In this document: one piece after another, positions 28,392-37,220 of the stretch
Layout of the letters: every line of letters starts with the position of its first letter
Position numbering within the stretch: position 1 is the first letter of the stretch
NCBI RefSeq assembly: GCF_014529935.1
Contig: NZ_JACVFC010000001.1
Span: 2,356,001-2,420,000 of the forward strand
Length of the DNA: 64,000 nt
Reading direction: 5' to 3'
Source of the DNA: Chitinophaga qingshengii
Lineage (GTDB): Bacteria; Bacteroidota; Bacteroidia; Chitinophagales; Chitinophagaceae
Notes under the pieces: generated by a model
Told to the model about the DNA's origin: nothing
Database searches by the model: none
Seen by the model: the letters and a program-made list of their open reading frames with translations, nothing else
Program-made: the position numbers and the translations under genes

Positions 28392-31300
28392 TCAGAATTT
28401 AACATTAAGGCCGATAGAATAGGTACGGGAAACAGGGAACTGTCCGCCATCCAGACCGATACCTCCTACTTCAGGGTCCATACCGGTATATTTGGTGAAA
28501 GTGAGCAGGTTGTCACCGCTGAAGTATACACGCAAACCATTGTTCCAGCGCATTTTACCGAAAGTATAACCTATCAGCAGGTTTTTCAGGCGCAGATAGT
28601 TACCGTTTTCAAGATACCAGTCAGAAGCTGTCTGGAAGTTATTGTTTGCATCTTTCGCAGATATACGGGGAATGTTGGAACCGGTATTTTCCGGAGACCA
28701 TGCATCCAGGATTTTATCCCAGCGATTGTATCCCTGTTCTGCACCGTTCAGGGTAGATTGTTTGAAAGCGTTGAACAGTTTCACGCCACCAACACCTTGC
28801 AGGAACAGGCTCAGGTCAAAGTTCTTCCAGGTAAAGCTGGCTGTAAAACCATAGGTCAGTTTAGGAAAAGCATTGCCCATATATACACGGTCCGCATCAT
28901 CAATTTTACCATCACCATTCTCATCAATGAATTTCAGGTCACCGGCTTTTGCATCAGGCTGGATCTTATGTCCATCTTTCTGGTAGGCGTTGGCTTCCGC
29001 ATCTGACTGGAAAATACCGGCAGATTTTATCAGCCAATAGGAATAATACGGCTGTCCTACTGTAGAACGATAAGGTCTCAGCACTGTTCTCCAGTTATCA
29101 CCATGGGACCAGAAAGGGTTAGGGTTATCATCAATATATACCACGCGGTTTTTAAGCGTTGCCATGTTACCACTCAGGCTATAGCCCACCTCACCGATTT
29201 TGTCCTGCCAGCTGACAGCCAGTTCAAAACCTTTGTTACCGATTTTACCCTGGTTGATGTAAGGGGCTTCCATACCCATTGTATTGGGCCAGTAGGTATC
29301 CTGTTGTTTGATCAGGTCATAGGTAAGTTTATCGAAATAGTCGGCGGTGATAGTCAGGCGTTGTTTCAGCAGGGCGATATCGATACCGATGTCTGTTTGC
29401 TGGGATGTTTCCCAGGACAGGTTGGGGTTATACAGTTGATTAACAGACCATGCGTTGGTGAGCGGGCCGTTGCCACCGATCTGGTAGTTTTTACCCAGCT
29501 GCAGCACAGGGCGGCCATAGCCAATGGCAACGGAATTCATGTTACCGATACGGCCCCAGCTGGCTCTTACTTTCAGCAGGTCAACAGCAGGTACGTTGAA
29601 AAACGGCTCTGAACTGATTTTCCAGGCGCCGGTAACACCGGGGAAAGCTCTTCCGCGGTTACCGGAAGGGAGCCTGCCGGCAATATCATAACGGTAGCTA
29701 CCGGTTACAAAATAACGATCGGACCAGCTATAGGAAACCCTGCCCACATAAGAAACGTTTCTGTCTTTCCACTCACGGTCGGTCGGGAGGTCCTGATCAT
29801 AGATAGAAGCCAGTGGCATAAAACGGGCCCAATCAGCTTCACTTTCAAAACCTCTCGCGGCGATACCAAAGTTACGGTCACCGGCTTCTTGTCCTGTCAG
29901 GGACAGCATAGCGCCGATATTGTGCCGTTTGATGATTTTGTTATAGTTCAGTGTATTTTCCCATAACCAGTTATAGTCTCTTGTAGTGGAATAAGACAAT
30001 TTGTTTTGGGCATTGGTTTTACCGGGTTCCAGTCTTCTGGGCTCGAAATTTTTATAGAGCGTATCTATCTGGCGGTAAGAGAAACGGGAAATAAAACTGA
30101 GGCCGGGAGCGATATTGGAAACGGTCAGTTCTGTCACCGACTGGATATCACTCTTTTTATTATAAGGCTGGTTACGCAGCAGGGTAGCTACCGGGTTTAC
30201 GGCATCGCCATGGATACCCAGGTATTTGGAATCAACCGGACCTACGCCGCCGAAGGAACCGTCAGCATAATAAGGCGTAGCAGCACGGGGCATATAGATA
30301 GCAGAGAGGATTACGCCGGTATAACCGCTGGCAGTTTCCGCATCGCGGTTATTATTGTTGTTCCAGAAGATGTCCTGCCGTAATTTAACTTTTTTCGATA
30401 TTTCGTAGTTGGCATTGAAGCGGAGAGAAATATTCTTGTTGTAGGTATTCAGTAATGTTCCTTGTTCATCTTCATAGCGTGCCTGGAAGAGGGTAGAGAA
30501 TTTGTCGGTACCGGCGTTTACGCTGATGTTGTGACGTTGTATCATGCCGGTACGGAATATTTCCTTCATCCAGTCGGTACGGGTAACCTGGTCGTTTGGA
30601 TTGAGGGTAGCATCCCATCCTGGCAGTGGTGGCCGTCCTGCGTTGGCATAAGCCAGGTTGGATACTTTAGCCTCATCTTCTGCGCGCAGCGATTGTAATG
30701 TACGCCATGCCTGTTTAGCGCCTACAAAGCTGGTGTATTGCACCTGCGGCAGACCTTTGGAAGCCTGGCGGGTAGTAACGAGGATAACGCCGGCTGCACC
30801 GGAGAAAGCACCATAGATAGCAGCAGAAGCCGCATCCTTTAATACTGTAATAGACTCCACATCTGCCGGGTTAAAAGGTGCGTTGGGTACACCGTCTACT
30901 ACATACAATACACTTTCCTTACCACGGGAACCTACTCCACGGATCACCACATTGTTGGCATCGCTGGTATGACCACCATTGCTCACTACTGTGATACCAG
31001 GCACTTTACCCTGTATCATATTAGCTACGTCCATCACAGGGCGTTCCTTGATCTGTTTCATGTCGGGCACTGTTGCCACCGCGGCGGAGAGGTCACTCTT
31101 TTTAGCGGTACCATAACCGATCACCACTACTTCATCCAGTGCGGTGTTCCCGTTTTTCATCACCAGGTTGAGCGTATTGCTGCTGCCAGGTGTAAGTTCG
31201 GTGGTTTGATAACCTACATAACTAAAGCTGATAACAGGATTTTCAGTATCGATGGTCAGGGAATAACGTCCTTCCCCATCGGTAACGGCCCTGTTTTTCG

Positions 31301-31787
31301 TGCCTTTCACCCATACGGTGACACCGGGAATAGGTTCATTGTTCTCCGTTGTTACCCGGCCGGTGATGTGGCGGGTAACCACTTGTTTACCGGCTGCCGG
31401 TGCATCCTGCTGTGGTTGTGCTTTTCGTAACAGAATGGCTTTATCATTCACACTGTATTCAATGCCGGACTGGTTTTGAAGCAGGTGCAGGGCTTCATTC
31501 AGGGTAATGTTGTTAGCTTTGAAATCGTGGATCATGATCTTATCAAAATCCTGTTTCACATAATTAAAAGTAAAGCTGCTTTGGTTGCTTAATGCTTTTA
31601 GCACCTGTGACAAAGAAGCGTTGGACATGTCCAGTTTTACCTTTTCCGTCAGGCTGTTTTGCTGCGCAAACCCCATGGCAGCAGGGAGCAGGCAGCAGCC
31701 CAGCAACAGGAAGCGTTTCATGCCAGACAAGGCAAACCCGCCGCTGCGAACCCGATGGTTCGAGACTGTAGATTTCGTTTTCATCAT
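28392..31787 (-). CDS. SusC/RagA TonB-dependent transporter with STN domain (locus 2)
   Basis: An 1131-aa protein. The signal peptide follows a ~22-residue N-terminal extension. STN spans about 50-118 (KLDMSNASLSQVLKALSNQ), the carboxypeptidase-regulatory-like domain about 138-215 (ITGRVTTENNEPIPGVTVW), then the TonB-box-like LDEVVVIGYGTAKK and the plug (VDGVPNAPFNPADVESI, AIYGAFSGAAGVILVTT). The barrel ends in TYSIGLNVKF. It is the second SusC in the window adjacent to a FecR/sigma pair. Confidence 0.96.
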   Translation of the reverse strand: MMKTKSTVSNHRVRSGGFALSGMKRFLLLGCCLLPAAMGFAQQNSLTEKVKLDMSNASLSQVLKALSNQSSFTFNYVKQDFDKIMIHDFKANNITLNEALHLLQNQSGIEYSVNDKAILLRKAQPQQDAPAAGKQVVTRHITGRVTTENNEPIPGVTVWVKGTKNRAVTDGEGRYSLTIDTENPVISFSYVGYQTTELTPGSSNTLNLVMKNGNTALDEVVVIGYGTAKKSDLSAAVATVPDMKQIKERPVMDVANMIQGKVPGITVVSNGGHTSDANNVVIRGVGSRGKESVLYVVDGVPNAPFNPADVESITVLKDAASAAIYGAFSGAAGVILVTTRQASKGLPQVQYTSFVGAKQAWRTLQSLRAEDEAKVSNLAYANAGRPPLPGWDATLNPNDQVTRTDWMKEIFRTGMIQRHNISVNAGTDKFSTLFQARYEDEQGTLLNTYNKNISLRFNANYEISKKVKLRQDIFWNNNNNRDAETASGYTGVILSAIYMPRAATPYYADGSFGGVGPVDSKYLGIHGDAVNPVATLLRNQPYNKKSDIQSVTELTVSNIAPGLSFISRFSYRQIDTLYKNFEPRRLEPGKTNAQNKLSYSTTRDYNWLWENTLNYNKIIKRHNIGAMLSLTGQEAGDRNFGIAARGFESEADWARFMPLASIYDQDLPTDREWKDRNVSYVGRVSYSWSDRYFVTGSYRYDIAGRLPSGNRGRAFPGVTGAWKISSEPFFNVPAVDLLKVRASWGRIGNMNSVAIGYGRPVLQLGKNYQIGGNGPLTNAWSVNQLYNPNLSWETSQQTDIGIDIALLKQRLTITADYFDKLTYDLIKQQDTYWPNTMGMEAPYINQGKIGNKGFELAVSWQDKIGEVGYSLSGNMATLKNRVVYIDDNPNPFWSHGDNWRTVLRPYRSTVGQPYYSYWLIKSAGIFQSDAEANAYQKDGHKIQPDAKAGDLKFIDENGDGKIDDADRVYMGNAFPKLTYGFTASFTWKNFDLSLFLQGVGGVKLFNAFKQSTLNGAEQGYNRWDKILDAWSPENTGSNIPRISAKDANNNFQTASDWYLENGNYLRLKNLLIGYTFGKMRWNNGLRVYFSGDNLLTFTKYTGMDPEVGGIGLDGGQFPVSRTYSIGLNVKF

Positions 31788-31817
31788 AAAGTTGTTTTTC
31801 GGAGTGTTGTAGCTTTT

Positions 31818-32789
31818 TTAAAAAATCGTCACCTCTTTACCGGAAATTTTATACTGTTTACGACTGATATAACAAATATTGTCCAGCATTCCTGTGAAGC
31901 TGTCTGTTTCGAACATCACGGTAATATTCTTTTCTATGTCCTGTTTATTTTTCCAGTTAACGGCATAGCCATAACGGTCGCAAAGCCTTTCCACCGCGTC
32001 TTTAAACGGAATGTCAGTAGCAGTGAAGGCGCCGTTTTTCCAGGCGGCCACTTTATTGGCGTCTGTTTCATCGAGTTGCAACAGGCTGTCGCCGGTGCGA
32101 CAGGCGGCGGCATAACCTGGTTGTAATACCAGCGGCCTGGCATTGGCCGGCTGTGCTTTTACCTGTACTTTGCCCTGCAACAGGGATACACGGGTGGTAT
32201 TTTCACCGGCATAGGCTTCTACATTGAATTGTGTACCCAGTACCTGTATAGCCATATCGCGGGTATGCACTACAAAAGGGGCCTGTTCGCTGGCATGTAT
32301 ATCGAAAAATCCTTCTCCCGTCAGCGTTACACTACGTTCCCGCCGGTTAAAATCTTTTTTCCAGGCGATGGAGGCATGTGCGTTGAGCCATACCCGTGAG
32401 CCGTCCGGCAATGTTAATTGTTTGATGCCACTGGTTTCATTGGTGATAGTCACCATATCAGCCAATACCGGCGCAGAGGCCTGTTTACCGGCCCGTTGCT
32501 GCGAGAGCCAACCAGCGCCCGCCATCAGTACAATGCAGGCAGCGGCAGCCCATCGGATAGCCGGACGACGCCACCATGCCAACCTGGGGGCAGGCAATAC
32601 GGTACGGCGGAACTGCTCCAGGAACTGTTGGCGGCGCAGATCTGCTTCCAGTCCTTCCAGGTCCACAGCCGTTCCTTCTCCCAGACTGTTATACCATTTG
32701 TCCAGGAGGGCCAGTTCTTCCGGCGTACATTTCCCCGCATGAAATTTTTCTAACAGGGCTTGTGCCCCGGGATAATTTTTCGGTGTCAT
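31818..32789 (-). CDS. FecR family anti-sigma factor (locus 2)
   Basis: A 323-aa protein with an N-terminal cytoplasmic segment (HAGKCTPEELALLDKWYNS), one membrane helix near 78-93, a FecR domain (LPDGSRVWLNAHASIAW, GEGFFDIHASEQAPFVVHT, VLGTQFNVEAY) and C-terminal DUF4974 (PFKDAVERLCDRYGYAVNW). It lies 30 bp from SusC and 46 bp from the sigma gene. Confidence 0.93.
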   Translation of the reverse strand: MTPKNYPGAQALLEKFHAGKCTPEELALLDKWYNSLGEGTAVDLEGLEADLRRQQFLEQFRRTVLPAPRLAWWRRPAIRWAAAACIVLMAGAGWLSQQRAGKQASAPVLADMVTITNETSGIKQLTLPDGSRVWLNAHASIAWKKDFNRRERSVTLTGEGFFDIHASEQAPFVVHTRDMAIQVLGTQFNVEAYAGENTTRVSLLQGKVQVKAQPANARPLVLQPGYAAACRTGDSLLQLDETDANKVAAWKNGAFTATDIPFKDAVERLCDRYGYAVNWKNKQDIEKNITVMFETDSFTGMLDNICYISRKQYKISGKEVTIF

Positions 32790-32835
32790 CTACTAAAGAA
32801 TACCCGATGCAAAAGAAATGTTAACTCGTCCAACG

Positions 32836-33435
32836 TTAAGGAATTGTAAACAACAACCAGGAGGATACCAGGCTGACAGCCAGTGAAGGATTGGCTTTAA
32901 TATGCGTTTTTACCTGCTTCAGGGCACGGCAGTATAAAACGCGGGCGGAAGCGGCGTCGATATCCAGGATACCGGCAATCTGCTGGTAGGAATAATGATA
33001 CCGTACCCGTAAGGTCATCAGCTGCTGCTGGCTGGGAGATAAGGTGTCCAAAGCCTCATGGAGAATGGCTTCCTGTAACCCGTACAGCTCTTCCTGGGCA
33101 AAGGCCCCCGGCGTTTCCAGCGAGTCATTCAACAATGTCTCCAGCTGTTTGAGATGTGCCTGATAACGGCCTGCCGTACGGTAATATTTGAATATGCGAA
33201 ACTTGAGGGCATGTAATAAGTAAAATTCCAGGCCTTCATCTTTAGGCGCTGATTCCCACTTCTCCCATAAAGAAAGAAAAACATCCTGCACAATATCAAA
33301 CGCGTCGTGTGCATTGGTTTTGGCTACTGCAATAGCCAGCAGTTTATTCCAGTAAATACCTACAGATTGCTCGTAATCCGCTACAGCATGATCTTTACAG
33401 GAAGTGATCGGTTTATGCACGGTCATAAAAGGCAA
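32836..33435 (-). CDS. ECF RNA polymerase sigma-70 factor (locus 2)
   Basis: A 199-aa protein with region 2 (AFDIVQDVFLSLWEKWE, LLHALKFRIFKYYR) and region 4 (LSPSQQQLMTLRVRYHYSY, IAGILDIDAASARVLYCRAL). The C-terminus SLVSSWLLFTIP is hydrophobic. It heads the sigma-FecR-SusC-SusD operon and is divergent from the flavoprotein gene at 33616. Confidence 0.93.
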   Translation of the reverse strand: MPFMTVHKPITSCKDHAVADYEQSVGIYWNKLLAIAVAKTNAHDAFDIVQDVFLSLWEKWESAPKDEGLEFYLLHALKFRIFKYYRTAGRYQAHLKQLETLLNDSLETPGAFAQEELYGLQEAILHEALDTLSPSQQQLMTLRVRYHYSYQQIAGILDIDAASARVLYCRALKQVKTHIKANPSLAVSLVSSWLLFTIP

Positions 33436-33615
33436 TATAACAGTCTCAACAAAAGTAATTGTTCAATATTACGTGGATATTAATTTTCCCAGCAGTTTCG
33501 CCTGCTACGTGGTAAATGTTGCAACATCTGATTGATATTATACCAATATAATGCTGTTTTCTGAAAAAAGAAATACCTGTTTGGCCTGTTGGGTTTATTA
33601 TCGTAAACTAGATAG

Positions 33616-34671
33616 ATGGAATATGACGTGATTATCATTGGTGGTGGTCAAAGTGCATTGGCTGTAGCGTATTACCTGCGGCGTACCACATTACGGTACC
33701 TGTTACTGGACAGCGAAACACAACCCGGCGGCTCCTGGCAACATGGCTGGCATTCGTTGTCCCTGTTTTCACCGGCATTATGGAGCTCATTGCCCGGCGT
33801 ATTAATGCCGGGTGGTCAACAATATTATCCCAGTCGCGATGAAACTATTGCCTACCTGCGGGCATACGAAGAGCGCTATCAGTTCCCGGTTCAACGGCCG
33901 GTGAAAGTATTGCAGGTGGAAAAACAAGGCGAAAGTTACCAGTTACACACCACTGCCGGTACATATCATTCCCGGGCAGTGGTCAGCGCCACCGGCAGTT
34001 TCGTGCATCCCTATATCCCCGATATCCCAGGTAAAGACCGTTTCCGGGGCACGATACTTCATTCCTCCCGGTACCGGTCACCCGAACAATTCCGGGGGCA
34101 GCGTGTAGCCGTAGTAGGCGAAGGCAATTCCGGGGCGCAGATACTGGCCGACCTGGCGCCGGTAGCTGAAACGCAGTGGATTACGCGGCAACCGCCGGCT
34201 TTCCTGCCGGACCATATAGACGGTAAATATCTTTTTGACGCGGCCACCATGCAGTATGAGGCCATGCAGCAGGGGAAGGACTTTCAACGCCCTTCCCTCG
34301 GGCATATCGTGATGGTGCCTGCGGTAAAAGCAGCCAGGGACCGGGGTGTTTATGAACACTACCTGCCGGCCTTCGATTATTTTTATGAAGAAGGGATAGC
34401 CTGGAACGATGGGAAAAAAGAAATAGCCGACAGCGTTATCTTCTGTACCGGCTTCCGGCCGGCATTGGAGCACCTGCGGCCTTTAGGCATCATACAGCCC
34501 GATGGCAAAATCAATACCCGCGGCACCGCCGCAACAGCTATACCCGGCCTATGGCTGGTAGGCTATGGGCAATGGACCGGTTTTGCTTCCGCTACCCTTA
34601 TTGGCGTGGGCAGAACAGCGCGTAAAACGGTGGAGGAACTAATCGCCTACCTGCAACCGGGATCATTGTAA
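33616..34671 (+). CDS. ArsO-like flavin-dependent monooxygenase
   Basis: A 351-aa class B flavoprotein. The FAD Rossmann motif IIIGGGQSALAVAYYL is at the N-terminus, GGSWQHGWHSLSLFSPA follows, and the NADPH motif VVGEGNSGAQI is near residue 172. The segment PPAFLPDHIDGKYLFDAAT and the C-terminal GLWLVGYGQWTGFASATL are like those of ArsO, a monooxygenase found in some arsenic-resistance operons. No other ars gene is near, so the substrate is open. Its 3' end overlaps the convergent hydrolase gene by 9 bp. Confidence 0.8.
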   Translation: MEYDVIIIGGGQSALAVAYYLRRTTLRYLLLDSETQPGGSWQHGWHSLSLFSPALWSSLPGVLMPGGQQYYPSRDETIAYLRAYEERYQFPVQRPVKVLQVEKQGESYQLHTTAGTYHSRAVVSATGSFVHPYIPDIPGKDRFRGTILHSSRYRSPEQFRGQRVAVVGEGNSGAQILADLAPVAETQWITRQPPAFLPDHIDGKYLFDAATMQYEAMQQGKDFQRPSLGHIVMVPAVKAARDRGVYEHYLPAFDYFYEEGIAWNDGKKEIADSVIFCTGFRPALEHLRPLGIIQPDGKINTRGTAATAIPGLWLVGYGQWTGFASATLIGVGRTARKTVEELIAYLQPGSL

Positions 34672-35478
34672 GGATATGGTCCTTGCCGTTGGTTTGGCGA
34701 ATTCGGCCTTCAGGTCCAGCTTCGTTTGTTTGGCATTGTCCAGTTTATACACCAGCACAAACTCCATATCCGTAATATTAATAAAACTGGTATACAAGGT
34801 ACCATAGGCTTTCCGGTAGGGACCTCCGGTGGCCATCGGCTGCACCGCTCTGGCAGCAATATTACCCACTTCTTTTAAGCCTACCGGCGAGCTGCTGGCT
34901 TGCAACTGCTGCACGGCCGCTTCCATAGCGGCATATCGCGGACAAGGATAGTTACCTTTCTCTTTATCGGTGAGTAAAAAATTGGTGGCCATCAGCACAT
35001 TGTTTTGAATGTTAACCAGGTTTCTTTTGCCGTTTACCCATTCCACTACGGTGGCGTGCCCCTGGCGGTCGCCAAACAACAGGTGCCCGTCTGTCAGCGC
35101 TACCTTCTTTTCTTCCAGTAATGCCAGTGCTTCTTCCACGGTATGACACTGTGCGAGGATATCATCTCCCAGGTTACCTACGGGGTTATGATACCCTTTG
35201 ACCCGGGCCACCTGCGGCGTAACGGCACCGTCAAAAAACAACCCCGCTTCGTTGATACCTCCCTGTGCATTTTTCCCCCAGCCATACCAGAGCCTTGCCA
35301 GCTTACCATCTGTATGCGGCTGGATGAGGATATACGGCGATACGTCAAACCAATAGTCTTCATTGTTAACCGCATAAATCTTCCCCGTTTTAGCGTCTAT
35401 ATAATATAAAATAGAACAGGCATGGGCGGAAAACAAGCCCGTCAACAAACACAGGCAGCAGCAGATCAACGTTTTCAT
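34663..35478 (-). CDS. Secreted Ntn-hydrolase (linear amide C-N hydrolase/acyltransferase-like)
   Basis: A 271-aa protein. Signal cleavage after SAHA exposes Cys21 as the N-terminal nucleophile, as in choloylglycine hydrolase and penicillin acyltransferase relatives. Supporting motifs are YAVNNEDYWFD, GGINEAGLFFDG, DGHLLFGDRQGHATVVEW and MATNFLLTD. The likely reaction is hydrolysis of a linear amide in the periplasm; the substrate is not known. Confidence 0.82.
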   Translation of the reverse strand: MKTLICCCLCLLTGLFSAHACSILYYIDAKTGKIYAVNNEDYWFDVSPYILIQPHTDGKLARLWYGWGKNAQGGINEAGLFFDGAVTPQVARVKGYHNPVGNLGDDILAQCHTVEEALALLEEKKVALTDGHLLFGDRQGHATVVEWVNGKRNLVNIQNNVLMATNFLLTDKEKGNYPCPRYAAMEAAVQQLQASSSPVGLKEVGNIAARAVQPMATGGPYRKAYGTLYTSFINITDMEFVLVYKLDNAKQTKLDLKAEFAKPTARTISLQ

Positions 35479-35618
35479 ATGTTGAAATATTTATTACCCG
35501 GAAGTTACAGGATCCTGCTACACCTGGGCAGGGAAAAATAGGTCAAGATAAATTATCCCGTTTTTTCCTGCCTCAGCCTTTGCCTGTTATCTTGCTAGAC
35601 GGAGGGTACGCAGGGGTA

Positions 35619-36353
35619 TCAATGCCGTATTTGTCCCAATGCCAGCGCATAGGGAGGCTGGCCGTTAGTCAGGCCCTGTAAATACAGTGTAAACGTACCT
35701 CTTTCAGTCAGTTTTATCCTGGGGATATCCAACAGGGTTTCCAGGGCGTCGCCTTTATATTGTTTGATTTTCACCTGGTACACGCCCCCTTTCACCGGGT
35801 GGAAAGCCGCCATAGCAGCAAGGTTGCGCTGTGTAGCCAGATATGGCACCGCGGTATGGGTAAGGCGGACACTGTCTGTTTCCCGGAACAGGTCCACAAT
35901 CACGGGCGCCGCATTGGCGGAGAGATGTAAGAAACGTACCTGCGCGTTGCCGGCAGCCGGAACGGGGATATTATCGGGCACCAGGGTATAATTTAGTCTG
36001 GACGGGCTTCCACGGAGGGTATCATAAATAAACAAAGAGTATTTTTTCCCTTGTTCTATCCGCAGGCTGTCGGCGATGACCACCTTTCCATCCGCGGTTT
36101 CCACCATCAGGTCATCGGTATCTTCTGTTGTAACGCTTCTATAGGCGCTGCCATAGCGGTTGCTATAACTGCCATAGGATAATTTGTTCACCCTTCTTCT
36201 TTCATTGTACACTACACTCACGGGTCCGGCCTGCGGCGCCGCGTTCACTGCCATCAGCAGGGCCTGTTGAGCAGACGGCCTGTTTTTATCCCGCTCACAG
36301 GATGCCAGTACCCCGAAAGTCAATACAGCCGATAGCAAAATCTTCCAATTCAT
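35619..36353 (-). CDS. DUF4397 lipoprotein
   Basis: A 244-aa protein from MNWKILLSAV at 36353; the frame is open to 36395 but the signal peptide sets the start. The lipobox is VLASC. The DUF4397 features are LMAVNAAPQAGPVSVVYN, AQVRFLHLSANAAPVIVDL and YQVKIKQYKGDALETLLD. It is probably an extracytoplasmic beta-sandwich protein of unknown role, divergent from the response-regulator gene. Confidence 0.8.
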   Translation of the reverse strand: MNWKILLSAVLTFGVLASCERDKNRPSAQQALLMAVNAAPQAGPVSVVYNERRRVNKLSYGSYSNRYGSAYRSVTTEDTDDLMVETADGKVVIADSLRIEQGKKYSLFIYDTLRGSPSRLNYTLVPDNIPVPAAGNAQVRFLHLSANAAPVIVDLFRETDSVRLTHTAVPYLATQRNLAAMAAFHPVKGGVYQVKIKQYKGDALETLLDIPRIKLTERGTFTLYLQGLTNGQPPYALALGQIRH

Positions 36354-36475
36354 CATATATATAAAAAAGGGCAAAAATAAAGCTTGCCCATTCATAAGAC
36401 ATTAAAAAAAATAACTCCCCCTAGCCGGTAATACAAAATTAACAAGCCTTTCAGATTAAAAAACGGCTTTCACAG

Positions 36476-36491
36476 ATTAGAATATTCTAAT
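36476..36491. promoter_or_regulatory. Palindromic operator candidate upstream of the locus 3 response regulator
   Basis: ATTAGAATATTCTAAT is a perfect 16-bp palindrome (TTAGAA-N2-TTCTAA) 51 bp before the response-regulator start. The same TTAGAA-N2-TTCTAA arrangement occurs at 38732-38745 in front of the SusC gene of this locus. Autoregulation by the encoded regulator is inferred. Confidence 0.6.
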
Positions 36492-36541
36492 ACACCTCGG
36501 AGAATGCGTGTGGTGGCTTAATTTAGCCTCACCTTACAATT

Positions 36542-37216
36542 ATGAACATCTTATTGATAGAAGACGAACCCAGAGTAGCAGCATTTATCAGAAAAGGACT
36601 GGAAGCACATCAACATACGGTAACAGTAGCATACGACGGACAAGATGGCTGCCACGTAGCCATGCAATATGATTATGATTTGGTGATACTGGACCGGCTG
36701 TTGCCCACCCTCCATGGCCTGGAAGTGTGCCGGCGTATCAAATCCTTTAAAAAAGGGTTGCCCGTGCTGATGTTAACAGCCCTGGGCACCGTACGGGACA
36801 AAGTACAGGGCTTCGAAAGCGGGGCAGACGACTATATGCCCAAACCCTTCCATTTCGATGAGCTGCTGGCCCGTATACAGGCACTACACCGCCGCGGCCA
36901 GACCATTACCCCCGCAGCAGTGTACCAGGTGGCCGACCTGGAAATGAACTGCTATAACCGAACCGTTTTCAGGGCCGGTAAAGAGATTTTCCTGACCGTT
37001 AAAGAGTTTTCCCTGCTGGAAGTATTACTCACCAATAAAAACAGGGTGCTCTCCCGCGCACATATGGCTGAAACGGTGTGGGGCATCGATTTCAACAGGG
37101 GCACCAACCTGATAGATGTATACATCAACTACCTGCGTTCCAAAATAGACAAAGGTTTCTCCAAACCACTCATTCATACCGTCATTGGGGTAGGGTATGT
37201 TTTGAGAGAACTGTAA
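36542..37216 (+). CDS. OmpR-family response regulator (locus 3)
   Basis: A 224-aa protein. The receiver domain (1-115) has IEDEP, the phospho-acceptor Asp51 (LVILDRLLP), Thr in MLTALG and Lys in MPKPF. The C-terminal winged helix (about 130-222) contains LTVKEFSLLEVLL, VWGIDFNRGTNLIDVYINYL and GVGYVLREL. It is followed 4 bp later by its kinase gene, then by SusC/SusD, which it probably controls. Confidence 0.94.
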   Translation: MNILLIEDEPRVAAFIRKGLEAHQHTVTVAYDGQDGCHVAMQYDYDLVILDRLLPTLHGLEVCRRIKSFKKGLPVLMLTALGTVRDKVQGFESGADDYMPKPFHFDELLARIQALHRRGQTITPAAVYQVADLEMNCYNRTVFRAGKEIFLTVKEFSLLEVLLTNKNRVLSRAHMAETVWGIDFNRGTNLIDVYINYLRSKIDKGFSKPLIHTVIGVGYVLREL

Positions 37217-37220
37217 ACAT

